This document shows positions 1 to 13,574 of a DNA stretch of 64,000 nucleotides, piece by piece. The position numbers and the translations under genes are program-made. The stretch lies in contig CAJJDN010000146.1 in assembly GCA_905182985.1 (NCBI GenBank), positions 146,928 to 210,927 of the forward strand. Direction: 5' to 3'. Source of the stretch: Paramecium sonneborni. Taxonomy: Eukaryota > Ciliophora > Oligohymenophorea > Peniculida > Parameciidae. Position 1 is the stretch's first letter. Each line of letters opens with the position of its first letter. The notes beneath the pieces were generated by a model. The model had not been told where the DNA came from and searched no databases. It saw only the letters and a program-made list of their open reading frames with translations.

Positions 1-72
1 TATAAAATCATCTATATTCTCATAATTACCTTTCCTGATTCACTTAGAATTTTTTTTCAAATTAGAGCTATT

Positions 73-543
73 TCAAACTATTTTCTTCATCATGTTCCCT
101 CTATAATTCTCAATAAAATCTACATAATTTCTATTTATTTTATCAGAAGTGCGTTTTTATATTTAATAAATTAAACTTTTGTAAAAAATTAATCTTATTA
201 AAAACCTTGTTTTTATCTACATTACTTTTTGGGTTCTTATTTATATCAATAATTTTTTCATTCCTGGATTTATTTACAAACAGATCGATTTGATTATTCT
301 TTTATATCCATAATTTTAAATAAATTTTTAAATTATAAAAATTACCTTTAGGACATTGATAACTATTTTATACTTTTTTAATTAGATTATTTACAGCAAA
401 AATGGTTGCTCATTAAGTTCGAATGAAGATGCTTTGCTTGATATAAATACTTCAACAAATTTATACATATTTATCAATTTTCTCTAATGATGATGGTGAT
501 TCAATAGGTTTTGGTCAGCAGTGTAGTAATGGCATTTCTTCAT
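73..543 (-). CDS. Small hypothetical protein, 156 aa
   Basis: With TGA as the only stop this frame is open for 157 codons from an ATG that reads M-K-K-C-H-Y-Y to a TGA. I do not recognise a family. The protein is basic, starts with a Cys/His-rich stretch including a run of four histidines, and has an isoleucine/lysine-rich middle that could be helical. The TGA may lie in an unrecognised intron, because coding-like text continues toward the window edge. In that case the gene would be cut by position 1. Divergent from TSR1, with about 430 bp between the two starts. Confidence 0.45.
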
Positions 544-971
544 TGTCTCTAAAAATATTGGTTTCAGTTGAAAAGGATATATAATCCATAAATTACATAA
601 TATGGGCTGCTTTTATTTTTAATACAAAGGGACTCTAAGAATTTAGTTCTTTGATATATATCCTTATTTTAGTTTAGTGTTGAATGAAACAAATAATGTA
701 GATAAAATATTATAAAAGAAATAAATCTAAATATAAAATGAATAAAATGGGAAGTTTTTGGAAGTTTACATTTAATGAATAGAGAATGATTTGAGGATGG
801 ATTTTAGAGAGACTTTGATTCAGTATTTAATTTAATGGATAGATATATAATAAAATAAATATGAATGGAAAATAAATTAGTATTGAATTATAATTAGTAA
901 TCTGATAAATTGTAAATATATTTTAAAATTTGTTTGTTTAAATATTTAATTATTTTTAAATCATTTTAATT
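544..971. promoter_or_regulatory. Divergent intergenic spacer upstream of TSR1
   Basis: AT-rich spacer between two divergent starts. It must carry the promoters of both genes, but I see no recognisable element and no RNA gene. Confidence 0.3.
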
Positions 972-3106
972 ATGCCGAAGGGACATACATAATAGAGAAA
1001 TAAGGCATTTAAAGGGGAATCAAAACGTAGAGCAAAGTAGAAGAGTGAAGGCAAATTAAAAAAGAAAATAAAGAAGTAAGAGATCAAAAAAGGAATGGGA
1101 AAGGATAATTAATAAGAAATTCAGATAGAAAAGAAAGAGAAGAATCAAGAATAGAAAGTGAAAGTTGTAAAAGGAGTCAATACTAAGATCATAGCCATGT
1201 TTCCAATGAATTAATAAGCTAATATAGCAGGAGTGAAGTATTAGATGTGATAATTAAAAGATTTCGATTAATGTAGCATTTGAATATATAATCAATACCA
1301 ATAAGTTCATATAGTACTTAAGAATGCTTTTTGAATGTTGATGCCAATGGAAAATTAATTAAATAACCATTAAGATTTATATTTTTGGATAGAAATCCTG
1401 AATAGATTCTAGACGCATGTAAAGTAGCGGATATCATATGTCCAGTGTTATCATGTAGGGATTGTAATACTAATACAATAAGTTTGGATCCTCATAATAA
1501 TGCTAATGCATTTGATGAATAAGGCTATAAATTGCTTAGTAATTTAAGATCATAAGGATTGGTCTAATAAGTATGTTACATCTAGGATTTGGATGAAATA
1601 TCTATGAACAAAAGGAATATAGTTAAGAAATTGTTCACAAGATATTTTGAGAGTGAGTTTCCTGGAGCACATATAGTTGATGATTTTTCAACGTTTATGA
1701 GAAGTGTTGTTGTTTTACATGAGTAAGCAATTGAATGGCGAGATGTACGTGGATATATGTTACCCGATGATTTATGTTATATAAATGGGGAGTTAAGTAT
1801 AACAGGTACATGGAGAGGGTAAAAAGGATTAAGTGCAGATTAATTAGTACATATAACAGGAGTTGATGATTTTTCAATAGCTCGGATTGAATTACTAGGA
1901 ATGATAGAGTAAGTTTATGAATCAACCTGTCCAGAATCATTAGATCCTATATGTAGAGATAAATAACATGATATAGGAGATTGTGATGATCTTTTAAAAG
2001 ATATTGCTGGAATGTAATTATAAGAAGAGGAAGAATAAATGATTGAATAAGAAAGTGATGTTAGTTATGAGGATCTTGATAAAGAGTTTGAGGATGAGGC
2101 TCAAAAGAAGCGAGAATAATATGAGATTTAACATAGAGATGCTGAAGACTTAGATTATGAAGATGAAGTTGAATATGGAGTGGAGGTTAAGTTGAGAGAA
2201 AGATATGATAAATATTAAGGATTAAAAAACATAAGGACAAGTGAATTTGATCCTCTGACATTTTTACCAGATGAGGCTGAGAAAATATATAATTTCCGAT
2301 TTTTGAAAAAGATTAAGTAAGACGTATTGTAAGAAATGAAAGAGAAAGAATAAATCTAACCTGGATAGAGAATAAAGATTACTTTAAGGAATGTACCTGA
2401 ATTGATAGTATAGAGACTTACTTAACCAAATAAGATTTATGTGATATCTGGATTACTGAAACATGAAAGAAAGATGACATAAATGCATGTAAGATTTCAT
2501 AGACATTAAATGCATAATAATGTATTGAAATCAAAACATTAAGTATTTGTGTAAATTGGATTTAGAAGAGCTCATATAAATCCAATATATTCTCGTATTC
2601 TTAATGTATTTAATTTAATATAATATATAGAATTGTAATAAAACAAAATATGTTAAGGAAATAAAAGATGATTAATTTTATTTGGCTTCCTTTTACTTTT
2701 ATAATTCATTTCCATAATAACCTGTAATATTTTGGTAAAATGACTTTGATTTCAGAAACAGTGAAATTATGGGAGTCGGAGATATTCAAAGATGTGATAC
2801 TTTTTAAGTAATCCTTAAGAGAATTGTACTTACTGGATATCCTGTTAAAATTAATAAACGAAAAGCAGTTATTAGAATGATGTTTTTCAATCCAGATGAT
2901 ATTAAATTCTTCAAACCTATCGAACTCTCTACCAAATTGGGATTAAGAGTATTTAATTTATTAATTTATAGGGTAACATCTTAGAACCATTAGGAACGCA
3001 TGGACTAATGAAATGTATGTTCAACAACTTTGTTAAGCCTAATGATGTGGTCAGTCTCTAATTGTATAAGAGAGTACATCCTAAATTTGTGAATATTTAA
3101 ATATGA
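972..3106 (+). CDS. TSR1: Ribosome biogenesis protein TSR1 (BMS1/TSR1 family)
   Basis: Predicted protein of about 687 aa in four exons; introns at 1238-1260, 2606-2630 and 2949-2971. The first 40 residues are a basic Lys/Arg/Gln-rich tail typical of TSR1. The middle holds a long acidic D/E/Q-rich stretch. The C-terminal half carries family signatures: a Y-x-G-L-K-N-I-R-T-S-x-F-D-P segment, a R-x-V-L-T-G-Y-P-V-K-I-N-K-R segment, M-F-F-N-P-D-D and G-T-H-G-L-M-K near the end. TSR1 is a GTPase-like (non-catalytic) factor on cytoplasmic pre-40S particles in late small-subunit maturation. Length is slightly below yeast and human homologues. The first intron needs an AAG acceptor and removes an in-frame TGA. 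The RIO2 kinase of the same pathway is encoded at 40.3-41.8 kb. Confidence 0.93.
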
Positions 3107-3288
3107 AATATTTATAATGTGTGAAGAATTAATATCTCTCTAAATTTATTATCTTAAAAAGAACATTATGGTTCCTTTTTTGAATAACAATTTATGTAAT
3201 TCAAATATAATCTAACATATCAACAGAAACTTACATACTCTCTCTCAAACATTACTTGCATATATTTAATTTCTCTTTTTCAGATAGA

Positions 3289-5349
3289 TCAATTTAATAT
3301 TAATTTATATATATATATATTAATCACATCATCTAACTAAGATATTTGTACACTCTATTAAATAAATGTATAATATTACTTTGTTGATAAAGAGGGTACA
3401 AATGTAATAATGACAAAAATCATAATTCTCATTTGCTTTTTAAAATTAGCATCGAAAATACCAATAAATTTATCATGACATTTCTTTACATCTCTTTCTA
3501 CATTACTTTATATCTTTTCCAAACAACTTTTGATTTCACCCACTTTATCTCTCATAATGACCATCTCTTCAGTTTCAATAATATCTACTTTGTTCTTAAC
3601 ATTCCTTTATAAAGGCATAGACATTCTCTTTTTAGCATATGTATAAATTAATTCAATGACCTACTTATATATTCTATTATCAACTAAATCTTTATTCTTA
3701 AAATAATAATCAAACAATGTGTATAAATCTTCATATATGGCAGTCAATTTATGAATATTCTAATATTAATATCATATCTTACTGAATCTATTTCATTGAA
3801 TGTCTGATTGAAATTAGAACCTTAATAGATTCTACCCATACAAATTATAAAAGATAATACAATATCCGCATGAATATTATATAATAGAACATCATCATCA
3901 CAATAATTAATGGCTTACAAAAATGGTAATTCAAAATTGCACAAAGTAAATCCACCAAAGCACATAGCTCCATAAAGTGCAAGAAAACCATATACATAAT
4001 TATATTCAATTTTCTTTTTCTTTTCAATGTATATAACAACTGTTCTCATTAAATTCCAACTCTATAAACTAAGTGAACAAGTAATATCAATTAATTCATG
4101 AAGTGCATTTTCTTACTCCATATCAATTGTTATAATCTTATTCAAAGCTTATAGAATATAATTTCTAGTCTTCAGATCATCATTCAATACTAATTAGAAT
4201 ATAATTGATAAAAAATGCATATAAAATCCCATAAATATAACTGAATAAATTAGAGTATATGGATGAATGGGCCAAAATAAAAAGAATATTGGTATTAAGA
4301 CTTTTAAAGTTATTAGAGTTATCACTACAATGATTTGTAAATTTCGATCTGGAATTAAAAATTTTCTAGTATAAATATAATGCGGTAATAGAAAGTGTTA
4401 AAAAACACCTCGATTACCATTAAAACCTAAATCTTAAAGATAATCCAATACAGATTTAGCCTTTTCAACTTCTTTAAGATTTTTAGATTTCCTTTTCTTT
4501 GCCATAGGTGATGATTGCATTTCATTATTAATAAAATCAGAGCACATACTAAAGTAAATCATAGTTGGATCAAGATTCTCTTTATCTATAATGTGATCAC
4601 ATTATTTAGAAAACTATTAGATTGTATTAAGATTGTCTTTGTCCTAAGAGTCTTAAGCTTTAATGAAATCCATATGTGCTCTACCTAAACCAATATTGTA
4701 GAAATTTTATTAACTGAATAAGAAGGAAATGTTAAAAGAAAATACATATCTCTATTCCTTATCTTTTTGAGTTCTAATTTATTGCTAAACTTTATAATAT
4801 GAGGTTGCTTACAGCTTTTTCTATTTCCACTTCTTCTATTTTCACCAATTCTTTTTGAGTTATGAATATTGCATACAACATAATGAATAAAACACAATTA
4901 ACTGCCCAATGAAAATATTCTCTATTAACTTCTGACATTTCTTCAATGTTAAATAATTTGAATTACCAGAATGATGAAATAGTCCATAAAGAAAGATTGT
5001 GTAAATACAAGCTATACAAATACAAAGCATGTAATCATATACATATTGCCTTGATTATATTATAAATTCAAATACATTACTTCATATATTATTATCGATA
5101 TGCCTTATCAGTATCAACCTTTCTTAACAATTTAAAAATATAGAGACTCACAACCATGTAACTAAAATAAACAGGACCAGAGTTATAAAGCATAAGAACA
5201 ACTCTTCGACAAAAACATTTGAATTAATATTTCCTTTTATTAGTCCAGAATTTATGTTCTGACTCATCATCAATCAAAATGTCAAAATTATTGTGATGTT
5301 GGTTCTAAATTATATCATTTATTACCACAATTGCTAAAGATGTATTCAT
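3289..5349 (-). CDS. Multi-pass membrane protein, uncharacterised
   Basis: Read from an ATG at 5349 to a TGA at 3289 (or at 3324 if a last 25-nt intron is spliced). Several introns are needed, and the first third of the splicing pattern is uncertain. The protein has hydrophobic segments near the N-terminus (around F-S-Y-M-V-V-S-L-Y-I-F), in the middle (V-N-C-V-L-F-I-M-L-Y-A-I-F) and in a large central block with four or more membrane spans. Charged loops follow, and the C-terminal 130 residues look helical or coiled-coil with many E, K and D. No catalytic motif or known family was recognised. It could be a transporter-like or receptor-like ciliate-specific protein. The gene converges on TSR1. 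Confidence 0.6.
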
Positions 5350-5451
5350 TATTGAATCTTAATGAACATGGTTTATATGCATTTATTTTTTTTATATGTT
5401 TCAAATATTGAAAATTATCTAGAGAGTAAAACTGCATGTAATTTTAAACTA

Positions 5452-6772
5452 ATGAAAAATTGTTCTCAGTCTTTTTTATTTACTACAAAGTTATCTTAAA
5501 TCATTCGAAACGGATGCACAGTTACTTTAACTGTCTATTAAGATAAACTTTCCTTAAGTGGACTGAAGAAATCAAGTAGAAGTGAAAAAATTGAGAAAGA
5601 AATCAACTTTTAAACTACACATTATGTTCTAAATTGGGAATACTCTAAGTAAGATTAAACTTAATTCATTATAGCCATTCTAAAGCTATTGAAGGTTTCA
5701 GTCTCTGTAAGTAAAATACTAGAAAGTACACCTTCGGTGGAAGCAGTGACCAGCTCAGCTAGTTAAAAAATATTTTAGGAGGTTTAATAGCTTTCTAAAA
5801 TTGGGAAAAAGATTTTAAGTATGTAAAGCATATCAGAAACAACTAGAAATGTTAGGTATACTTTTTTTACAATTATTTTTTAAGATAATCCTTGCCAAAC
5901 ATGAAAATTAGTATTAAGTTCTAAAAATAATCGATTTCGAATATGTGAATAACCCATACAATACAATATAAACTACAGAAGAATTACAGGCTCTTAAGCT
6001 TATATAGAAGTACCCTCATTCAAATGTACATGGATTCAATTCGTATTACATTGATGAAATGAAGTGTTACCTTGTCATGGATTACCTACCTTATGGTACT
6101 CTATATGATCTTTAAAAGATGTATAACTATAAAATTCCAATTGAGATCATCTAAGATGTGATGTAATAGCTTTTGGAGGGTATTATATTTTATTAACAAA
6201 ATTAGGTTTAAATCATTTGCATTAATTAAAAATCATACACAGAGATATTAAATATGATAATATCATGATTACCTCATTTAATCCAATTCAGATCAAAATT
6301 ATCGATTTAGGACTCTGTGTGATCAATTAACCCTCTAATTCCAGAGCTGGAACTGGGGGATACATTGCACCAGAGATTTTTTTATCAACTAAAATTACAG
6401 ATAAAATTGATATCTTTAGTGCCGGAGCTGTTTTTCATAAATTACTTGTTGGTAAACCCATTTATGAAGATCTTGGTTAAAATCAAATTGGTAATATTCG
6501 AATCAGTTCACATATACAAAATAAAAATGCACTTGATCTTTTGCATTAAATGCTCAACTTTGATCCAAAATTAAGATATAGTGCTTAAGATTGTATAGCA
6601 CATCCCTTCTTTACAGATGAATCAGATTCTCTTTCTTCGAAGTATTTTATAATTTTAATTTAGAACTTAATTGTATTAGTATCTATCTCCTAAACAAGTA
6701 AAGCTGTAAGTCTAGACTCCAGCTACAGATTTTATTTCTAATCAGAATATTTTCCCCTTTAAACTTAATTGA
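5452..6772 (+). CDS. Protein kinase with an N-terminal PH-like region, 405 aa
   Basis: Five exons with introns 5649-5674, 5856-5884, 6180-6205 and 6642-6663; the exon sum is in frame. Residues 1-105 alternate beta-like strands and end with F-Q-N-W-E-K, resembling a pleckstrin-homology domain (assigned by pattern only). A Ser/Thr kinase follows: V-L-K-I-I carries the ATP-binding lysine, H-R-D-I-K-Y-D-N is an intact catalytic loop, D-L-G replaces the usual D-F-G, and G-Y-I-A-P-E is the activation-segment end. The glycine-rich loop is poorly conserved, with no G-x-G-x-x-G. The order resembles small PH-kinases common in ciliates. Likely a membrane or phosphoinositide-recruited signalling kinase; substrates unknown. 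One intron uses an AAG acceptor. Confidence 0.82.
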
Positions 6773-7049
6773 CTTTATTGTATATATTTAATTTATTTAT
6801 TATTTTTAATCTCTTACCATCTACACATACATTTTATTACTCATATTCATATTTAATTACTAAATCAAACACTTCAAATAAATTAAAAAAAGTTTTCTAG
6901 ATTAAATTATAATCAAATTAATTGTTATTAAAAATAATTAATAATTTTTAATTTCATTATTTAATAAGGTTCTTCTCATTTACATCATAGTCTTTACATT
7001 CTCATTCAATAAATTATATTTATATAGATAATATATACAAAATTTATTA

Positions 7050-10000
7050 TCAAATCCTTTGTTTTTTTATTTTTTTAACGTTTTTATTTGGCTAAATTAT
7101 AACGGATGTACATTTTTAAATTTTCTCTTCAGGTACTGAATTTTATAATTACTATAACTCATTTGAATTAATATTTTAGATTTGTTAATGCTAAATAAGT
7201 GATGATTCATTAATGGAAGATTGTTATTCAATAATCTAACTTTAATTTACAGAGATAATTTGGCTGCATTAATTAGAACTTTGTAATTATACAGGTTAAT
7301 ACATTCTAGTTTGTGATTGAGAACATTACCTGAAATATTTAATTAAAAAATCTTACAAGTATTTCACTAATTATGGTTTAAGTGTAAGTAGCAATGTTGG
7401 TTCTTTATTATCAAAAGCTCTTTATGCAGTTGATGCTTGGCTTCTAGTTTCTATATTTTTTCCGATTTAATTTATAAATTTACAAACATGCATTCTTGCT
7501 TTTTTCCAAAGATAATTAATACGAGTAGGCATCGTAGAAGGAACTGGTTTTGATATACATTTACCTAACCAAGGAAATCTATTAATAATAATAATTAATT
7601 TATCCTAAAACTTCTTCTTATATTCTAAACTCAATTCAATAAGAATTTTATAAATGAAATAGAGAATGAAAATTAAATTGATAAGAGATATTAAAATATT
7701 TGCAATTGTTACAATATATTAATTATTGTTATCATCTTAAATAAATGCTAAGATTAAACTTACTATTTCTAACTAAGTTGAAACTTTGTCTAAAACATTA
7801 AACTTATAATCTAAATATGGTAGGGTTTTGTTTAATAATTCTAAATATGCCAATAAAACTAAGATGACAAATAAAAATAGCAATTTGAATTCTTAAACAA
7901 GTAACGTAGAAAGGATATAAAACATTGATTTGACTACAAATCTAACAAATTCCCAATAATAGTATTGATTTTTATATTCTATAAATAGGTAACCATAAGG
8001 CAATCTTATTTGACATGTCCAAAGTTTTTTCTTATTTTTATAAAGTTTAATGAAGTAAAACATAGGTTTAAATAATCCCACAATTAAGAGAACAGGTATG
8101 ATATATGCAATTATATATGTTTAGTGTTCTGGGGAATAACAAAAATATTAAGTCGAGGCTTAAATATAATATTATTCTGATGCTTTTAGGCAGAATAGAA
8201 TTTCAAATAATCCTTCTATTAAATCTCCCTAAAAATAAAATAGAACTTAAATTAAACTATTAATGAATATAGTGGATATAGAGTTTTCAAGATGTTTACA
8301 AAGGGATTGTATAAAATAGGTGAAAATAAAAAGTGATACAAAAATAAGAGAAGCAATTAAATTCCATATTTATTTCAAATATACAATTTCAATTTAGAAT
8401 TGCATTTTAATTAACAAACATTCAATTTACAATCCAAAAGTTTAAAGTGGATTTCCAATAATTTATGATAAAAATTAAAATGGTTAAGGTATCTTGATAT
8501 TCAATACCAAGAGTATTGATAGTAATTGAAAATAAGTAGATATCATTTTAAATAACACTTCAGTTTAATCTATAGTCATAGTTGATCTTGTTCCAAAATG
8601 TAATCCAGTAAGTCTAAGATAATGTCCAATCAATTATGCTCTAGCCATTTTTAAAGCTCCATAAACAGATAAATATAAAACAATCTAAAATAAATTATTT
8701 TAATAAATTACTAAAATCCATAAAAATGCTAAAACTGGTTTAATTTAATCAATTAAATTGAATTAACATTAAACACAAAAATTAGAAAGACTTCTTGCAT
8801 ATTATTATTCCCATCTAATTGAATAATAATCACAATCCTAACATATTCCTCCTAAAAATCCTTCACCACAAGTAAAGTTTGCTGTACCCCCCAAGCAAAC
8901 TGATAATTATGATTTACATTATTCAACTTTATCTGTTAAATTATGTGGTCTCCAATAACCTTACTTAATATCTATTGATGCTCCACCTGGACAAGAATTC
9001 GCATTTGGTAAACATTATTAACAAGGAGCTTTTGTATCAAAACTATAAGTTCCCTATATACATGTTTAACATGAATTTCTTAACCATTATTCTCCTAATT
9101 CACATTTCGAAAATTTCAATAACACTTAAAAAGAAAATGGATTGTTATTATACAATTTTAATTATTCCAATAAAATCATTATAGCCAATTATTCATCTTT
9201 TGGTTCCTATTAATAATATATAAATGCTATTTCATAATTACACATATGCTAATCAAATCTGTATGAATAATTATTTAAATATATGTTATCTTAAAATGAA
9301 CATAATTTATTCTTCTCACTATCTAAAAAACTTATATTAAATTTTATCTCCTTTCCACTCTTAAAATTATTAAATGATAAAATAATTTATTTTCTTATTA
9401 TACTATTAAGACTGTAGATTTAATTAAAAATATCCAAGAATACTGGACCATCTATATAGAAATCAGAATTCTATGCTGTTATAGATTCTGTTACTAAATA
9501 AACATATTAACCTTTTCCTGATGTGATATTTTATACACTATTGTTTTTTATGTAATATGTTGTATTGAAAGTTTAAATATGATAAATTGCTCCTCCTTTT
9601 TATTTCACTGTTAAATTTATGAATTCATTCTAATGAATTTTTATTGAGGAATTCAATATATAAAAACTACTCCCATCTATTGCTGTTATATTAATAAATT
9701 GATTATTTATTGCAGTCAAATTTGTTGTATTTTCAATTCTAAAAGTACCTTAAAGAGTTTATAAATTTGTAAAATTTGATTTTGAAATTTAGACTGAATG
9801 AAAATTTGAAATTTTTATTATTCCCTCACAAAATTAACAATCTATATTACTAATTGTTAAACTATTTAACTCTATTACTTCACCCTCTTAAAAATTGATT
9901 ATTTATTCAGCATTAGATTGAATATTTTTTAAGCTTAATTTTTTCAATACTACATTTGAATTTAATGAGTATATTAAAGTACTAAAAAAGTTTTAAAGAT

Positions 10001-11342
10001 CAAATATGATAATATCTTTCATAAAAATATTACTTTAATTTAATACTATAAAATTGCATTCTTTACAATTGTTTAATTTAATATTATTTAGGACAACACT
10101 GATAATAGTATTTAATTTAGCTAAAATAATTTGTTCACATTAAATAATAGTTAAATTGGTTAAATGAAGAGTATTTGAATTAGAAATAGAAAATATTAGT
10201 TAACTGTTTAAGTCTGAGAATACTAATGAATCTATCTCAATTTCTCGAATTTTCTTACTATTAATTAAAGAACAATTATTTTATTTAAAAATTCCAGTGC
10301 GAATAGAGAATGATCCATTCATATCAAATAGTTTTCTTGAAGTACTTTAAATCAAATTAAATTGATTGATTAAGAGTATCAAATCTTAAGATTGATTGGA
10401 GAGTAAAATACTACCTTCAATTTCTTAACATGTAATGTTCTTAATAAACATATCAGTACTGCTGATTTAAAAGATTGATTAAATTTATAATTAATAATTT
10501 ATCATATCAGTAATATTGATATAGGGACTGTTGACAATGATTAATGGGGAATCAGATTTGATTAATGAAAAGTTAATATTTTTCATCTACACTTAATTTT
10601 CATTATCCAAAATAAATAAAATTGCTTTACTGAGTGAAACATTTCTAACTTAAATATGGACAGTTCCTGATGCTCTAACTAAGGATGACAATATAATGAA
10701 TGAATTAGATAATGTAATTTATTATGTGATATTACATTTTAAGAATTCACTTGATGCAATAAAAGAATTAGATATAAGAATTTAATTAACAAAGTCTACA
10801 GTGCCTAATGTAGAATTGATAAAATGGACTGATTCTAAATAGAGGTTCTATAGAGTAAGTAATTGATTAGTGATTGAACTTTGAAAAAATGAAGTGTCTT
10901 TAATAAATAACCCGTTAATCTCTACAGGTGAAGTGAAAATTTATCTACTTCTAAACACATTCTATATAAGTGATACATTGTCAATAATTATTTTGGATGC
11001 AATAAAACGACAATGTTTGTGAAGTGTGACATTTGAGAATATTATTTAGGATTCAGAAATTATTGAATATGTATTTGTATCAATTTCTAAGTCTAAGAAT
11101 TGAATACTATTGAAGCCTTAGAAATTGATATTTTAATTAAGTTAGATCTTTTAACCTGTAATAATTAAGGTCGCATTTTAGGATGTCATATTGATTAATG
11201 TTTCTTAAGATGTATCGAGATAACAATTATAATTTGGAATTAATATTGAGAGTTCCATTTAAACTGTCAAATTATGTGAGTCTTTGCATTTAAGTTGAGC
11301 ATAGCAAATATTGAGAAGGACTCCAAAAATAATTATAATCAT
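7050..11342 (-). CDS. Large surface protein: signal peptide, beta-helix-like repeats, Cys-rich region, C-terminal multi-TM bundle
   Basis: One uninterrupted frame of about 1430 codons when TAA/TAG are glutamine; no introns needed. The N-terminus is a clear signal peptide (M-I-I-I-I-F-G-V-L-L-N-I-C-Y-A). Roughly residues 30-700 are repetitive I/L/N/S-rich strands such as those of parallel beta-helix proteins. Around 9.0-8.8 kb comes a cysteine-rich segment with repeated C-x-x-C pairs, G-Y-W-R and C-P-G-G, like the GCC/ephrin-receptor-like repeats seen in many ciliate membrane proteins. Between about 8.7 and 7.6 kb several hydrophobic spans form a membrane bundle. The final 160 residues are Gln/Ser-rich and probably cytosolic. 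Role unknown; a surface receptor or adhesin is a reasonable inference. Confidence 0.8.
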
Positions 11343-11489
11343 TGAATATATATAAATCTATGTATTAAATAAGGAATTTAATAATGCAAAATGCTTCTAA
11401 TATTAATCAATAGATATCAAGAGATCTTAAAATGATTATCTATGTGTCTCTCTCTAAAATTATGGATAAATATAATTTATTATAATATT

Positions 11490-13553
11490 ATGAGTAATTT
11501 AAGCTCATCCTCTAGGTGTCCTTTCAAATATCCAACTGAACATATGAAAAATGATAATAAATGTATGACATTTAGAGATTTTATGCAATAATAATAAATC
11601 AAAGAAGAATAAAAGTTGTAATGCACAGGATAATTTTCTACTCTTTAAATATCTCCACTAATGTCTAAGAAATAAAGATGGGAAAAATAGTTAAGTACAC
11701 TCTTACATCAAGAACCATAGAATCAGTTTATAATAAAACATGGCTCATAGAGTCAAGTAACCATTAATGAATTTGGAAATAAATTAAAGTTATTGAGAAA
11801 TCATGAACAATTACCTACTTAAACACTCTATCATCTTCCAATGATTAGTGATTCATAGATTTGTGATATTGTTCTACCTAACACTCCAGTTCATTTCAAA
11901 TTCATTCCATTTTAACATAAAATAAGAAATCCAAATAGCAATAGTCTAAGAAACGTTCATGAATAACTTCAATAACTTAGAAGATCTTAAGCTTAATAAT
12001 AACATCGTGAATTAAAATAATAACCTAAAACATAAACAGAAATTATAAGTAAATTTTTTGAGACTAAATTCCAAAAGATTATTAAGACATAAATCAAATA
12101 ATATGGAAGCAATGAATTACTTGATTAACATTCTGAAAGTCTGTTTTGTAGAGTTATTCAAGATCGTTAACTTAAAAATAAATACCTTGGAAAACATCTC
12201 AAATATTTGAAAGATATTTATAAAAGTATTTTAGGTATAGGATACACATAAGAAATATTACTTGATCCATTTAGAATGAGAAGTATTCATGCTACACTTT
12301 TCATAAAAAAAGAATAATTTATTAGATTTAAATATCTATTTATAAATTAATATATGGAAATGGAAACTCCAGTAGAATTACTTTTTAAAGGATGTTATAA
12401 ATTGGAAAATTTTAAACCTTTGATTCTTAATTAAAGAAGTGATTTTGAAATATTTGGTGGAGAATATGGTATTAATGAAGTAGCTAAAAATATGTATGAA
12501 AAAATATTTAAAGATTATACATTGAGTCCTTATTTTAAAGCTATAGAATTAGAAGAATAAGCAATTAAATTTGCTAAACTTTTTGCATAACTAATAGATC
12601 ATACTGAATCTCCTAATTATACATTAGAAGTTTTAAGAGAAAGGCATGTTAAATATAAATTAACACACGTTTAATTAGCTAATTTTAAATTCTATCTATC
12701 TACTGCCTTATAAAAATTAGGAATTGGATATAAGCATATTAGAATACTTTTAAGAAAAATGGATACTTATAAGTTTGCTATTTTAAATAAACCTTCACTT
12801 TAAGAATGTATTAATAATGCTCCAGGTGGATATAGAGAATTTATAGAGAACTTTGTACGTTTATGCTCTAGTGAACCTATACTATATGATTTAGTTTAAA
12901 AAAGAGGTAAATAAAGATTCACTGCCCATTGTGAAAATGTTTTCCATTATTTTTTTAGAGACAATGTTAAATCCATTACAGATGATGATATTGAATCTAT
13001 TCATAAAAATAAAACTATTATTTCAGAAAAAGTATACAGAAAATTTAAAGAAAAAGCTATGCAATCTGTGAGTAAAGTAACTAATGATCCAATTTTATTA
13101 AGTGATTTTGAAGAAGATTGGGAAGAAATTACACCTATTTTAATGAACAAACCTAAGAAAACCACTATTAAATTACTGGGAGGATAAACTGTAGTAAATA
13201 GAATTGCATCTAAATTAGAAAATGAAATCATGTAACGACCACTTCTTTACAAAGTATTTGAAGTAACATGATTATCATTTTATCAAAGGATAATGAATCT
13301 TAAGTTGGCCCCAATTTAAAATGCAAATTAAATTTGATTCTATATGGATTACATTTCTACAAGCGTACAGATATTGAAGTTCTTCACAAAAGATTACATA
13401 TTCGTGAATAACCATATTTTGAATTTTAATAAGTTCTAATTTATATATATCTACTTTTAGGCTATGAGATCTGTTATGTATGATGAACCATCCAAATTAT
13501 AATGGGTTCTTGATGTTATTGATGATTACAAGAAACATATTGTTTTTGATTGA
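11490..13553 (+). CDS. Four-unit truncated-haemoglobin-like protein A, 669 aa
   Basis: Exons 11490-13262, 13289-13432 and 13461-13553. After a Gln/Asn/Arg-rich N-terminal 190 residues, four consecutive globin-like units follow. Their proximal-helix histidines lie at residues 267, 386, 505 and 624, exactly 119 apart. Each histidine is followed by a short basic loop and an aromatic-rich helix (for example R-E-R-H-V-K-Y ... F-K-F-Y-L). Three of the units start with a glycine pair or Y-G-S (F-G-G-E-Y-G-I, P-G-G-Y-R-E, L-G-G-Q-T-V). Unit 2 is the closest to group I truncated haemoglobin, with Tyr at B10 (N-M-Y-E-K-I), Gln at the distal site (L-E-E-Q-A) and His at F8; the others lack that Tyr. Haem binding is inferred for unit 2 only. 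The next gene is a paralogue 21 bp downstream. Confidence 0.85.
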
Positions 13554-13574
13554 TTTAAATTTTTTATTTTTTTT

